Origin: Mesorhizobium sp.
GTDB lineage: Bacteria; Pseudomonadota; Alphaproteobacteria; Rhizobiales; Rhizobiaceae
Length of the DNA stretch: 64,000 nucleotides
Assembly (NCBI RefSeq): GCF_023954305.1
Contig: NZ_JAMLIG010000001.1
Span: 2,418,001-2,482,000, forward strand
Reading direction: 5' to 3'
How positions within the stretch are numbered: the first letter of the stretch is position 1; each line of letters starts with the position of its first letter. Position numbers and translations under genes: made by a program. Of the stretch, positions 38,157 to 45,331 are shown piece after piece. The notes beneath the pieces were generated by a model. That model saw only the letters and a list, made by a program, of their open reading frames with translations, searched no databases and was not told the DNA's origin.

Positions 38157-38368
38157 GCGAGCGCTCCGCCGTCCTGGTATTCGATGCGGAAGAGACGCGG
38201 CATCTCGCCGGGCGGCGGTGTCCGGTGCGGATCCGGTGTCGTTCGATCGGTGTCGCGTGTCGCAGTCGCCGGCATCTTGTCCCCGTGGCGTTGCGGACGG
38301 GGAGCGCGTGGGACGCATGCCGGCGCGGGTGTGGGGCCGCACGCAAGCAAAGCGCACCGCCGGGACAC
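38147..38368 (-). CDS. Small unknown protein downstream of the B12 riboswitch (ORF B)
   Basis: Up to 73 residues from a GTG at 38368; an internal ATG gives about 42 residues (MPATATRDTDRTTPDPH onward). The last 18 residues, MPRLFRIEYQDGGALAWD, look protein-like, while the first half is Pro/Arg/Thr-rich and may be non-coding. It begins about 25 bases after the B12 box of the riboswitch. Confidence 0.35.
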   Translation of the reverse strand: MSRRCALLACGPTPAPACVPRAPRPQRHGDKMPATATRDTDRTTPDPHRTPPPGEMPRLFRIEYQDGGALAWD

Positions 38369-38394
38369 CCCGCCCGTGGTTCGTTCACATCCGT

Positions 38395-38575
38395 CACGGC
38401 AGGTCTCCTGGCTCGCAGGTCGAAGCTCTCGTCGGCCTTCCCGGCGCCGTCAGGCACCAGTGGCGAAATTCGACGCAAGCTCACTGCTTACAGTTGCGGG
38501 GGCAGCGCCGGCTTTCCCTCGCGGGGCACCGGCTTCCCTCTTAGCTCCCGAGCCAGACGACTCGGAAGAACCATG
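38395..38575 (-). ncRNA. Cobalamin riboswitch
   Basis: Read on the minus strand, it has the conserved elements in order: GGGAAGCCGGTGC, GGGAAAGCCGGCGCTGCCCC, CGCAACTGTAAGC, GCCACTGG, CCGGGAAGGC and the 3' B12 box GAGCCAGGAGACCTGCC at 38398-38414. All are characteristic of adenosylcobalamin riboswitches. It faces ORF B, ORF A and then metH. Such switches usually repress B12 synthesis, transport or B12-independent genes when cobalamin is abundant. Confidence 0.93.
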
Positions 38576-38583
38576 ACCACTAC

Positions 38584-38613
38584 ATCTAGGCCGGAATCGC
38601 TCTTCGATGTCAA
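38584..38613 (-). promoter_or_regulatory. Promoter of the cobalamin riboswitch transcript
   Basis: On the minus strand TTGACA (38608-38613) and CTAGAT (38584-38589) are 18 bases apart, a good sigma-70 pattern for rhizobia, just upstream of the riboswitch 5' end. Confidence 0.55.
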
Positions 38614-38657
38614 TTGGTGGACCGAGTAATGACCGGAAAGTACATTCGCCGGGTGAG

Positions 38658-38726
38658 TTTTAGCCTCGCTAAAATTCCGCTTGACGTCGTGCCGATCCTG
38701 CCCCTAGATTTTTAGCAATACTAAAA
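38658..38726. promoter_or_regulatory. Two TTTTAG-N5-CTAAAA operators
   Basis: TTTTAGCCTCGCTAAAA at 38658-38674 and TTTTAGCAATACTAAAA at 38710-38726 are inverted repeats of identical arm design, 52 bases apart (about five helical turns). They precede the HTH-cupin gene. This suggests cooperative binding and autoregulation. Confidence 0.75.
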
Positions 38727-38740
38727 CAGGGAACGGATCC

Positions 38741-39421
38741 TTGGACGATCAGTCTGTCGAAGACGGCGTCCGCGGCTTGGACCACGACGCGTTCGGGGAA
38801 CGTCTCCGCACGCGCCGCCGCGAGCTCGGGCTGACGCTGAAGGAAGTCGCCGACGGCGCGGGCCTGTCGGTCGGCTTCATCTCGCAGATCGAGCGCGGCA
38901 TCACCACGCCGTCGCTGTCCTCGCTCACCAACGTGTCGCGCGTTCTGGGGCTGCACGTCTCCGAATTCCTGTCCCAGCCGAGGGGCCTGGCGCCGACGAC
39001 GCGGCACGACCAGCGGCCGCACTACGCCGTCGGCTCCAATTCCCTCGTCTACGAAAGGCTGTCGGCCTCGTTCCCGGGCAACGTGCTCAACACCGTCATC
39101 ATCCACGAGCCGCCGGGCTACCGGTCGGAGCCGATCGCACATGAAGGAGAGGAGATCTTCTACGTGCTGGAGGGGGGCATCACCGTCGAGGTCGAAGGCG
39201 AGACGCATGTCCTGGGCGCCGGCGACTCGCTGCATTTCCCGTCGACCAAGGTGCACTCGTCCTGGAACCACATGACGACGCCTTCGACCATCCTGCACAC
39301 CTGCACGATGGACGTGTTCGGCGACCGCGAAAGGGACGGCTCGTTCCGGTCGGACGCAGCCATTGCGCCCGCACCCAAGCCTAAGACCACAAGCAAAGCA
39401 AAAAAGGGGAAGTCATCATGA
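38741..39421 (+). CDS. HTH-XRE/cupin transcriptional regulator
   Basis: 226-residue regulator (TTG start at 38741, preceded by CAGGGA). The Cro/C1-type HTH is at about 23-80: ERLRTRRRELGLTLKEVADG, AGLSVGFISQIERG and PSLSSLTNVSRVLG. A C-terminal cupin follows with HEGEEIFYVLEGGITVEVEG (outline), the likely small-ligand pocket. PuuR-type proteins with this layout control polyamine or amide catabolism. Its stop overlaps the substrate-binding protein gene (ATGA). It is expected to act on the TTTTAG-N5-CTAAAA pair. Confidence 0.88.
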   Translation: MDDQSVEDGVRGLDHDAFGERLRTRRRELGLTLKEVADGAGLSVGFISQIERGITTPSLSSLTNVSRVLGLHVSEFLSQPRGLAPTTRHDQRPHYAVGSNSLVYERLSASFPGNVLNTVIIHEPPGYRSEPIAHEGEEIFYVLEGGITVEVEGETHVLGAGDSLHFPSTKVHSSWNHMTTPSTILHTCTMDVFGDRERDGSFRSDAAIAPAPKPKTTSKAKKGKSS

Positions 39422-41025
39422 AGAGCATATTGAAGACATTCGCCGCGGCCCTCGTCGCCGCGAGCGCACTGACCGCGGTGACGGCAGCCACCGTCACCGT
39501 CGCATCGGCCGAAACCGTGCTCAGGCTGGACGAGGTCGCCGTCGGCGAGCTCGATCCGGGCAAGGCGTCGGACTATGCGGACTCGATCCTGATGTTCAAC
39601 GTCTACGACACGCTGGTCATCCCGAACCAGGGCGCGCCGGGACATCAGGGCCATCTCGCCGAGAGCTGGACCGTCGAGGGCAACGCCTTCACCTTCAAGC
39701 TGCGGCCCGGCGTGAAATTCCACAGCGGCAATCCGGTCACCGCCGAGGACGTCGTCTTCTCGCTCGACCGCATGAAGGCGCTGGGGCAGGGCCTGTCCTA
39801 CCTGTTCGAGATCGTCGACAAGGCGGAAGCGGTCGACGAGGGCACCGTCAAGTTCACCCTCAAGAACGCCTACTCGCCCTTCGTCGCCTCGCTGGTGCGC
39901 CTGCCCATCGTCGACAAGAAGCTGGTGATGGCCAATCTCGGCGCCGGCGACGGCGAGATGAAGGACTGGGGCCAGGCCTTCCTGTCGGCCAACGATGCCG
40001 GCAGCGGCGCCTACAAGGTCACGTCGCACAATCCGCAGCAGGAAACGGTGATGGCCAAGAACGCCGACTATTTCCTCGGCGCCGGCGCAAAGGCACCCGA
40101 TACGGTGCGCCTCCGCTATGGCCTGGAGGCGGCGACGGTGCGCACGCTGATCGCCCAGGGCGAGCACGACATCTCCTCGCAATGGCTGCCGCCGGAAGTG
40201 TTGAAGTCGCTCGCGGGCGACGGCGCGCAACTGCTGACCGAGTCGGGCACCTCCGGCTTCTACATCAAGATGAACACGACAAAGGCGCCGCTCGATGACG
40301 TCGAGTGCCGTCTCGCGCTTGCCAACGCCTTCGACTACGACGCCGGCATCAAGATGGTGGCGATCAACGACAGCGTCTCGCAGGGCAAGCCGTCGACCGG
40401 CGCGATCCTGGTCGGAATGCTCGGCGCCAACCCGGCCGAGATGGCCAACAAGCGAGACCTGGAAGCGGCCAAGGCGCATCTCGCCAAGTGCAAATACAAG
40501 CCCGAGGACATCAACCTCGAACTGTCCTGGATCGGCGAAGTGCCGCTGGAGGAACGCTTCGCGCTCTTGATGCAGGCGAACTTCGCCGAGATCGGCATCA
40601 AGTCGGAGATCAAGAAGCTGCCCTGGGCCCTGTTCTCCGAGCAGGTGTCGAAGCCCGAGAACACGCCGAACATCTCGCAGCTGTTCGTGTCCTCGGTGAC
40701 GGGCGATCCGGACACGCTGCTCTACGGCATGTATCACTCGTCGGCCAAGGGCACCTGGCAGTCGCCGGAATATCTCGAGGATGCCGAGGTCGACAAGCAT
40801 CTCGACGAGGGCCGCACCGCCACCGACGATGCCGGCCGGGCCGCTGCCTACTCAGCGCTGAACAAGCGGCTGGTGGCAATCGCGCCGTCAATCTACGCCT
40901 ACGATCAGGTGGCCGTGTTCGCCGCGTCGAAGCGCGTCTCGGTGCCGGCGCTGACCGACCCCGCCAAGGCGTTCAACCTGTCGGGCTTCGGCTTCAACTT
41001 CCGGCTGATGGAAATGAACGAGTAG
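39418..41025 (+). CDS. ABC transporter substrate-binding protein, family 5
   Basis: 535-residue periplasmic protein of the peptide/nickel (SBP_bac_5) class. The signal peptide is MKSILKTFAAALVAASALTA, with the mature protein from about residue 32 (ETVLRLDEVAVGELDPGK). The family signature is near RPGVKFHSGNPVTAEDVVFSLDRM. It delivers its ligand to the two permeases downstream. The ligand is probably the substrate of the hydantoinase-type enzymes in the same unit, not a peptide. Confidence 0.9.
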   Translation: MKSILKTFAAALVAASALTAVTAATVTVASAETVLRLDEVAVGELDPGKASDYADSILMFNVYDTLVIPNQGAPGHQGHLAESWTVEGNAFTFKLRPGVKFHSGNPVTAEDVVFSLDRMKALGQGLSYLFEIVDKAEAVDEGTVKFTLKNAYSPFVASLVRLPIVDKKLVMANLGAGDGEMKDWGQAFLSANDAGSGAYKVTSHNPQQETVMAKNADYFLGAGAKAPDTVRLRYGLEAATVRTLIAQGEHDISSQWLPPEVLKSLAGDGAQLLTESGTSGFYIKMNTTKAPLDDVECRLALANAFDYDAGIKMVAINDSVSQGKPSTGAILVGMLGANPAEMANKRDLEAAKAHLAKCKYKPEDINLELSWIGEVPLEERFALLMQANFAEIGIKSEIKKLPWALFSEQVSKPENTPNISQLFVSSVTGDPDTLLYGMYHSSAKGTWQSPEYLEDAEVDKHLDEGRTATDDAGRAAAYSALNKRLVAIAPSIYAYDQVAVFAASKRVSVPALTDPAKAFNLSGFGFNFRLMEMNE

Positions 41026-41043
41026 CGGTCCGACCGCTTCGCC

Positions 41044-41070
41044 TCCGGCCGGCGGCATTGTCGCCGGCCG
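41044..41070. terminator. Intercistronic stem-loop
   Basis: A perfect 10-bp stem, CCGGCCGGCG and its complement, with a seven-base loop and no T-run, lies between the substrate-binding protein and the first permease. Such hairpins usually lower downstream expression or stabilise the upstream mRNA. Confidence 0.55.
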
Positions 41071-41095
41071 GCCGTCACCTCGAACCGAGCGCGCC

Positions 41096-42121
41096 ATGCC
41101 GCCTGTCCTCCGCCTTCTCGCGAAGCGGCTGGGAACCTCGCTGATCGTCCTGATCGGCGTCTCCCTGCTGATCTTCGCCATCGCCCGGGTGATCCCCGGC
41201 GATCCCGCGCGTATCGCGCTCGGGCCGAATGCGACGGCCGAGGCGATCGCGGCGCTGCGCGAGCGGCTGCATCTCGACGATCCGTTCATCCTGCAATACG
41301 GCTATTTCCTCGCCGACCTCGCCCGCGGCGACCTCGGCATCTCGCTCTACACCAACCGCCCGGTGACGCGGGACATCGCGGACTACCTGCCGGCGACGCT
41401 GGAACTGGTGATCGTCGCCGGCATCATGATGGTCGCCCTCGGCCTGCCGCTCGGCGTGCTGTCGGCACGATACCGCGGATCGTGGATCGACCATTCGGTG
41501 CGCATGGTGACGCTGCTCGGCGTCTCTGCGCCGAGCTTCGTCTGGGCGGTGATCCTGATGCTGGTCTTCGCCTTCTACCTTCCGCTGTTCCCGATCGCCG
41601 GCCGCATCTCAGACAGCTACGCGATCTCGCCGGTCACGGGTTTCCTGCTGGTCGATACGCTGATCGCCGGCAATGTCCGGGCCTTCGGCAACGCCGCCTG
41701 GCACATCGTGCTGCCGGCCTTTGCGCTGGCGCTGTCGGGCATCGCCCAGGCGGCGCGGCTGACGCGCTCGAACATGGTCGAGACCTACGAACGGCCTTAC
41801 ATCGAGATGGCAAAGTCCTACGGCTTTCCGGAAAAGCGCATCGCCTGGCGCTATGCGTTCAAGCCGTCGCTGATCCCGTCGATGACGATCATCGGCCTCG
41901 ACTTCGCGGCGATGCTCGGCAACGCCTTCCTGGTCGAGGCGGTGTTCGCCTGGCCGGGCCTGTCGCGCTACGGCGTGGCGGTGATCCTGCGCAAGGATCT
42001 CAACGCCATCGTCGGCACGGTGCTGATCATCTCGGCGATGTTCCTGATCGTCAACGTGATCGTCGACCTCCTGATCGCCTTCATCAACCCGCGCATCCGC
42101 CATTCGCAGAGGGCGTCATGA
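41096..42121 (+). CDS. ABC transporter permease, DppB-like
   Basis: 341-residue inner-membrane permease with six predicted helices. The N-terminal RRLLAKRLGTSLIVLIGVSLLIF-type helix and the ARVIPGDPARIALGPNA loop are typical of DppB/OppB. The EAA-type loop is near MAKSYGFPEKRIAWRYAFKPSLIPS (outline). It pairs with the next permease, and the two genes overlap by four bases. Confidence 0.92.
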   Translation: MPPVLRLLAKRLGTSLIVLIGVSLLIFAIARVIPGDPARIALGPNATAEAIAALRERLHLDDPFILQYGYFLADLARGDLGISLYTNRPVTRDIADYLPATLELVIVAGIMMVALGLPLGVLSARYRGSWIDHSVRMVTLLGVSAPSFVWAVILMLVFAFYLPLFPIAGRISDSYAISPVTGFLLVDTLIAGNVRAFGNAAWHIVLPAFALALSGIAQAARLTRSNMVETYERPYIEMAKSYGFPEKRIAWRYAFKPSLIPSMTIIGLDFAAMLGNAFLVEAVFAWPGLSRYGVAVILRKDLNAIVGTVLIISAMFLIVNVIVDLLIAFINPRIRHSQRAS

Positions 42122-42951
42122 GACGCACGCTCGCCATCCTGTTGCGCAACCCGCTGTCGCTGCTCGGGCTGATCCTCGTCGCGGTGGTGGTTCTGTCGGC
42201 CGTCTTCGCCGATTTCATCGCGCCGTTTCCGCTGCATCGCGGCGCAGTGGTGGATTTCGCCAACTTCAACAAGGCGCCGGAATGGCCCTACATCTTCGGG
42301 ACGGATCTCGTCGGCCGCGACCTGTTCTCGCGCATCCTCTACGCCTACCGCATCTCGCTGATCCTCGGCGTGGTGGTTCTGGCGATCGCGGTGCCGATCG
42401 GCGTCGCGATCGGCCTGTTCGCCGGCTATCTCGGCGGCTGGGCGGAATATGTGCTGATGCGCACCACCGACGTATTCCTGTCGATCCCGCCGCTGGTGCT
42501 GGCCATGTCCATGATGGGCCTGCTCGAGCCGACGCTGACCAACGGCATGATCGCGGTGACCGCCATGTGGTGGCCCTGGTATACGCGGCTCGTCTACAAC
42601 CTCGCCCGCTCCGAGAAGGAGGAGGGCTACGTGCTCGCAGCCGAAGTGATCGGCGCGTCGAAGCTGCACGTCATGTTCCGCGAAATCCTGCCGAACTGCG
42701 TGCCCTCGATCCTGACCAAGATGACGCTCGACCTCGGTTTCGTCATCCTGATCGCCTCGTCGCTCTCCTTCCTCGGGCTCGGCGTGCAGCCGCCGACGCC
42801 GGATCTCGGGTCGATGGTGGCGGAGGGGGCGAAATACCTGCCGGATTCATGGTGGCTGACCGTGTTCCCCGGTCTTGCCATCCTGGTCGCGGTGTTCGGC
42901 TTCAACCTCATCGGCGACGCCCTGCGCGAGATCCTGGGGGCGGAGCAATGA
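42118..42951 (+). CDS. ABC transporter permease, DppC-like
   Basis: 277-residue permease. The ILLRNPLSLLGLILVAVVVL helix, the FGTDLVGRDLFSRILYAYR loop and the EAA loop EVIGASKLHVMFREILPNC (outline) are characteristic of DppC/OppC. It has about six helices. Start ATG 42118 overlaps the previous stop. Together with the DppB-like protein it forms the channel. Confidence 0.92.
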   Translation: MRRTLAILLRNPLSLLGLILVAVVVLSAVFADFIAPFPLHRGAVVDFANFNKAPEWPYIFGTDLVGRDLFSRILYAYRISLILGVVVLAIAVPIGVAIGLFAGYLGGWAEYVLMRTTDVFLSIPPLVLAMSMMGLLEPTLTNGMIAVTAMWWPWYTRLVYNLARSEKEEGYVLAAEVIGASKLHVMFREILPNCVPSILTKMTLDLGFVILIASSLSFLGLGVQPPTPDLGSMVAEGAKYLPDSWWLTVFPGLAILVAVFGFNLIGDALREILGAEQ

Positions 42952-43832
42952 ACACGCTGCGCATCCGCGATCTCAGGCTCGGCTTCAAGGGCTGGTCCGG
43001 CACGGTCGAGGTGCTGCACGACATCTCCCTGCACATCGCCAAGGGCGAACGGGTCGCGCTCGTCGGCGAGAGCGGGTCGGGCAAGTCGGTGACGGCGCGG
43101 ATCGTGCTCGGGCTGCTGCAGTCGCTGCGCGCGACGCGGCTTTCGGGCCTGGTCGAGTTCGAGGGGCGCGACCTGTCGAAACTCAGCGAGTGCGAGCGGC
43201 ATGCGCTGCGCGGCACGAGGATGTCGATGATCTTCCAGGATCCGACCTCGTCGCTCAATCCGGTCTATCCGATCCTGTCCCAGTTCCACGAGGTGCTGAG
43301 GCGGGCGAACCCTGCGATCTCGATCGGCGAGGCGCGTGCGCGGGCGGAGAAAGCACTGGCCGATGTGTCGATCACGGACCCGGCGCGTGCGCTCGACTCC
43401 TATCCGTTCCAGCTCTCGGGCGGGATGAACCAGCGCGTGATGATCGCGATGGCGCTGGCCAACGAGCCGTCGCTGCTGATCGCCGACGAGCCCGGCACGG
43501 CGCTCGACGTCACCGTGCAGGCGCAGACGCTGAGGCTGATGCGCGAGCAGGTGGAGCGGCACGGCACGTCGGTGCTGTTCATCTCGCACAATCTCGGCGT
43601 CGTGCGCGAATTCGCCGACCGCGTCTACGTCATCTACAAGGGCCGCATCGCCGAGCAGGGCCCGACGGCGGCGCTGTTCGAGAATCCGCGCCATCCTTAT
43701 ACGCGGGCGCTGCTCGACGCCGTGCCGCGCATCACCGGCGAGGGCATCCCGGAGATCGAGGACGCGTCGGACGCCTATTTCGCGCCGACGGCGGTGCATG
43801 AGGGCTATGGCGAGCCGGAGGGCGTCGCGTGA
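42948..43832 (+). CDS. ABC transporter ATPase, DppD-like
   Basis: 294-residue ATPase. Walker A is GESGSGKSV; the Q-loop is MIFQDPTSSLNP; the signature is LSGGMNQRVMIAMAL; Walker B is LLIADEPGTALD; the H-loop is LFISHN. The C-terminal part has the usual oligopeptide-type extension (ENPRHPYTRALLDAVPR). It overlaps the permease start by four bases. It pairs with the DppF-like ATPase, from which it is separated by an inverted-repeat element. Confidence 0.92.
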   Translation: MNTLRIRDLRLGFKGWSGTVEVLHDISLHIAKGERVALVGESGSGKSVTARIVLGLLQSLRATRLSGLVEFEGRDLSKLSECERHALRGTRMSMIFQDPTSSLNPVYPILSQFHEVLRRANPAISIGEARARAEKALADVSITDPARALDSYPFQLSGGMNQRVMIAMALANEPSLLIADEPGTALDVTVQAQTLRLMREQVERHGTSVLFISHNLGVVREFADRVYVIYKGRIAEQGPTAALFENPRHPYTRALLDAVPRITGEGIPEIEDASDAYFAPTAVHEGYGEPEGVA

Positions 43833-43859
43833 TGGTTCGTTTCGCGGCGCATCCGATTA

Positions 43860-43996
43860 CCCCCACCCCTTATCCCTCCCCACAAGGGGGAGGGGGGAGC
43901 AGACGCCTGCGCTCCCAGGGAATCACGGTCGTCAATCTGGGCGACGGGGATTCGGAGTCCCCCTCCCCCCTGTGGGGAGGGGTAAGGGGTGGGGGT
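43860..43996. repeat. Inverted repeat element, GGGGTGGGG family, copy 2
   Basis: Left arm 43860-43897 and right arm 43959-43996 repeat almost exactly the arms seen at 12300-12439, with an unrelated centre. It lies between the two ATPase genes of one transporter operon, so it probably arrived by insertion and is tolerated in the transcript. Confidence 0.8.
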
Positions 43997-44028
43997 ATGC
44001 TGCCGTGCCAGAAGGGCGGGTTGCAGCC

Positions 44029-44844
44029 ATGACCCATCCCCTCCTCTCCCTGCGCGCCGTCTCAAAGACCTTCCACTCCGGCGGGCGCGAGGTGAAGGCC
44101 GTCGACAACGTCTCCTTCGACGTCGCCGAAGGCGAGTGCCTGGCCGTGGTCGGCGAGAGCGGGTCGGGCAAGTCGACCATCGCCAACATGATCCTCGGCA
44201 TCTACCCGCAAACGCTGGGCGAGATCGCCTTCAAGGGCGCGGCGCTGCCGGGACGGCGCGATCTGGCGCATCGGCGCGCCATCCAGCTGGTGCAGCAGAA
44301 CCCGCTGTCCTCGCTCAATCCGCGCCGAACCATCGGCGCGTCGCTCCGGCTCGCGCTCGACGTGCACGGCATTGGCGAGAAGGCCGGACGCGCCGAGCGC
44401 ACCGGACAGCTGCTGGAGGAGGTCGGCCTGCCCGCCGATTTCCGCACGCGTTCGCCCGCGGCACTTTCCGGCGGACAGCGCCAGCGCGTCGCGATCGCGC
44501 GGGCGCTTGCCTGCCAGTCGGAGCTCGTCGTGCTGGACGAGCCGACTTCGGCGCTCGACGTGCTGGTGCAGGCGCGCGTGCTGAAGCTCCTGGCGGACCT
44601 CAGGAAGAGCCGGGGCCTGACCTATCTGTTCATCACCCACGACCTGTCCGTCGTGCGCAACATCGCCGACCGTGTCGCGGTCTTCGAGAAGGGCCGGCTC
44701 GTCGAGATCGGCCCGACCGCCTCGGTCTTCGAGGCCCCAACCCATGCCTATACGCGCAGGCTGATCTCCGCGGTGCCCGTCGTCACGGCCGCCGAGGCGG
44801 CGCTGCGCAAACGCCTTACGGAGGATGCAGATGCACATGCCTGA
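44029..44844 (+). CDS. ABC transporter ATPase, DppF-like
   Basis: 271-residue ATPase. Walker A GESGSGKST; Q-loop IQLVQQNPLSSLNP; signature LSGGQRQRVAIARAL; Walker B LVVLDEPTSALD; H-loop YLFITHDLSVVRN. The ATG at 44029 is placed just after the inverted-repeat element. It completes a five-gene peptide-type transporter with the genes from 39418. Confidence 0.92.
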   Translation: MTHPLLSLRAVSKTFHSGGREVKAVDNVSFDVAEGECLAVVGESGSGKSTIANMILGIYPQTLGEIAFKGAALPGRRDLAHRRAIQLVQQNPLSSLNPRRTIGASLRLALDVHGIGEKAGRAERTGQLLEEVGLPADFRTRSPAALSGGQRQRVAIARALACQSELVVLDEPTSALDVLVQARVLKLLADLRKSRGLTYLFITHDLSVVRNIADRVAVFEKGRLVEIGPTASVFEAPTHAYTRRLISAVPVVTAAEAALRKRLTEDADAHA

Positions 44845-45331
44845 CTATTCGGCCTTCACCGCGGCCCTGGCCACGGGACACGGGCCGCGGGATGCGTTCG
44901 ACGCGCTCTGTGCGCTGACCCGCGACGTGGTGGGCGTGAAGCTCTTCACGGTGATGACGCACGATGCGCGCACCGGCATGGCCGGCCGCATCTACTCCAA
45001 CATGCCCGACGCCTATCCGGTCTCCGGCACCAAGCCGGCCAACGAGACAGACTGGTCGCGCCAGGTGATCCAGGAAAAGCGCACCTTCGTCGCCAACACG
45101 ATCGAGGACATCGCCGAGGTCTTCTACGACCACGAGCTGATCAAGTCGCTGGGCTGCGAAAGCGTCATCAACGTGCCGATCATCGTCGCCGGCGAATTCA
45201 AGGGCACGATCAACTGCCTGCACGAGGCGGGCTTCTACACGCCCGAGCGGGTCGAGGCCGCCGAGGCGCTGAAGCTGCCCGGCGCGGTGTGCCTGCTGCT
45301 CAACGAACTCGACGCCAAGGGAGAGCTCTGA
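44831..45331 (+). CDS. GAF-domain protein
   Basis: About 166-residue single GAF domain without an output module: FDALCALTRDVVGVKLFTVM, DWSRQVIQEKRTFVANT, VFYDHELIKSLGCESVINVPII and CLHEAGFYTPERVEAA, each from one continuous domain. GAF domains bind small molecules or cyclic nucleotides. The ATG at 44831 stands seven bases after GGAGG; nearby ATGs at 44825 and 44837 are also in frame. It overlaps the DppF-like stop and is followed directly by hyuA, so it is embedded in the catabolic unit. Function unknown; a ligand sensor or accessory subunit is inference. Confidence 0.82.
   Translation: MHMPDYSAFTAALATGHGPRDAFDALCALTRDVVGVKLFTVMTHDARTGMAGRIYSNMPDAYPVSGTKPANETDWSRQVIQEKRTFVANTIEDIAEVFYDHELIKSLGCESVINVPIIVAGEFKGTINCLHEAGFYTPERVEAAEALKLPGAVCLLLNELDAKGEL

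Noticed and set aside
38147..38368. Treating ORF B as a firm gene from its GTG start
   Set aside because: Its first half is low-complexity and may be non-coding riboswitch leader; only the last third looks protein-like, so it was kept at low confidence.
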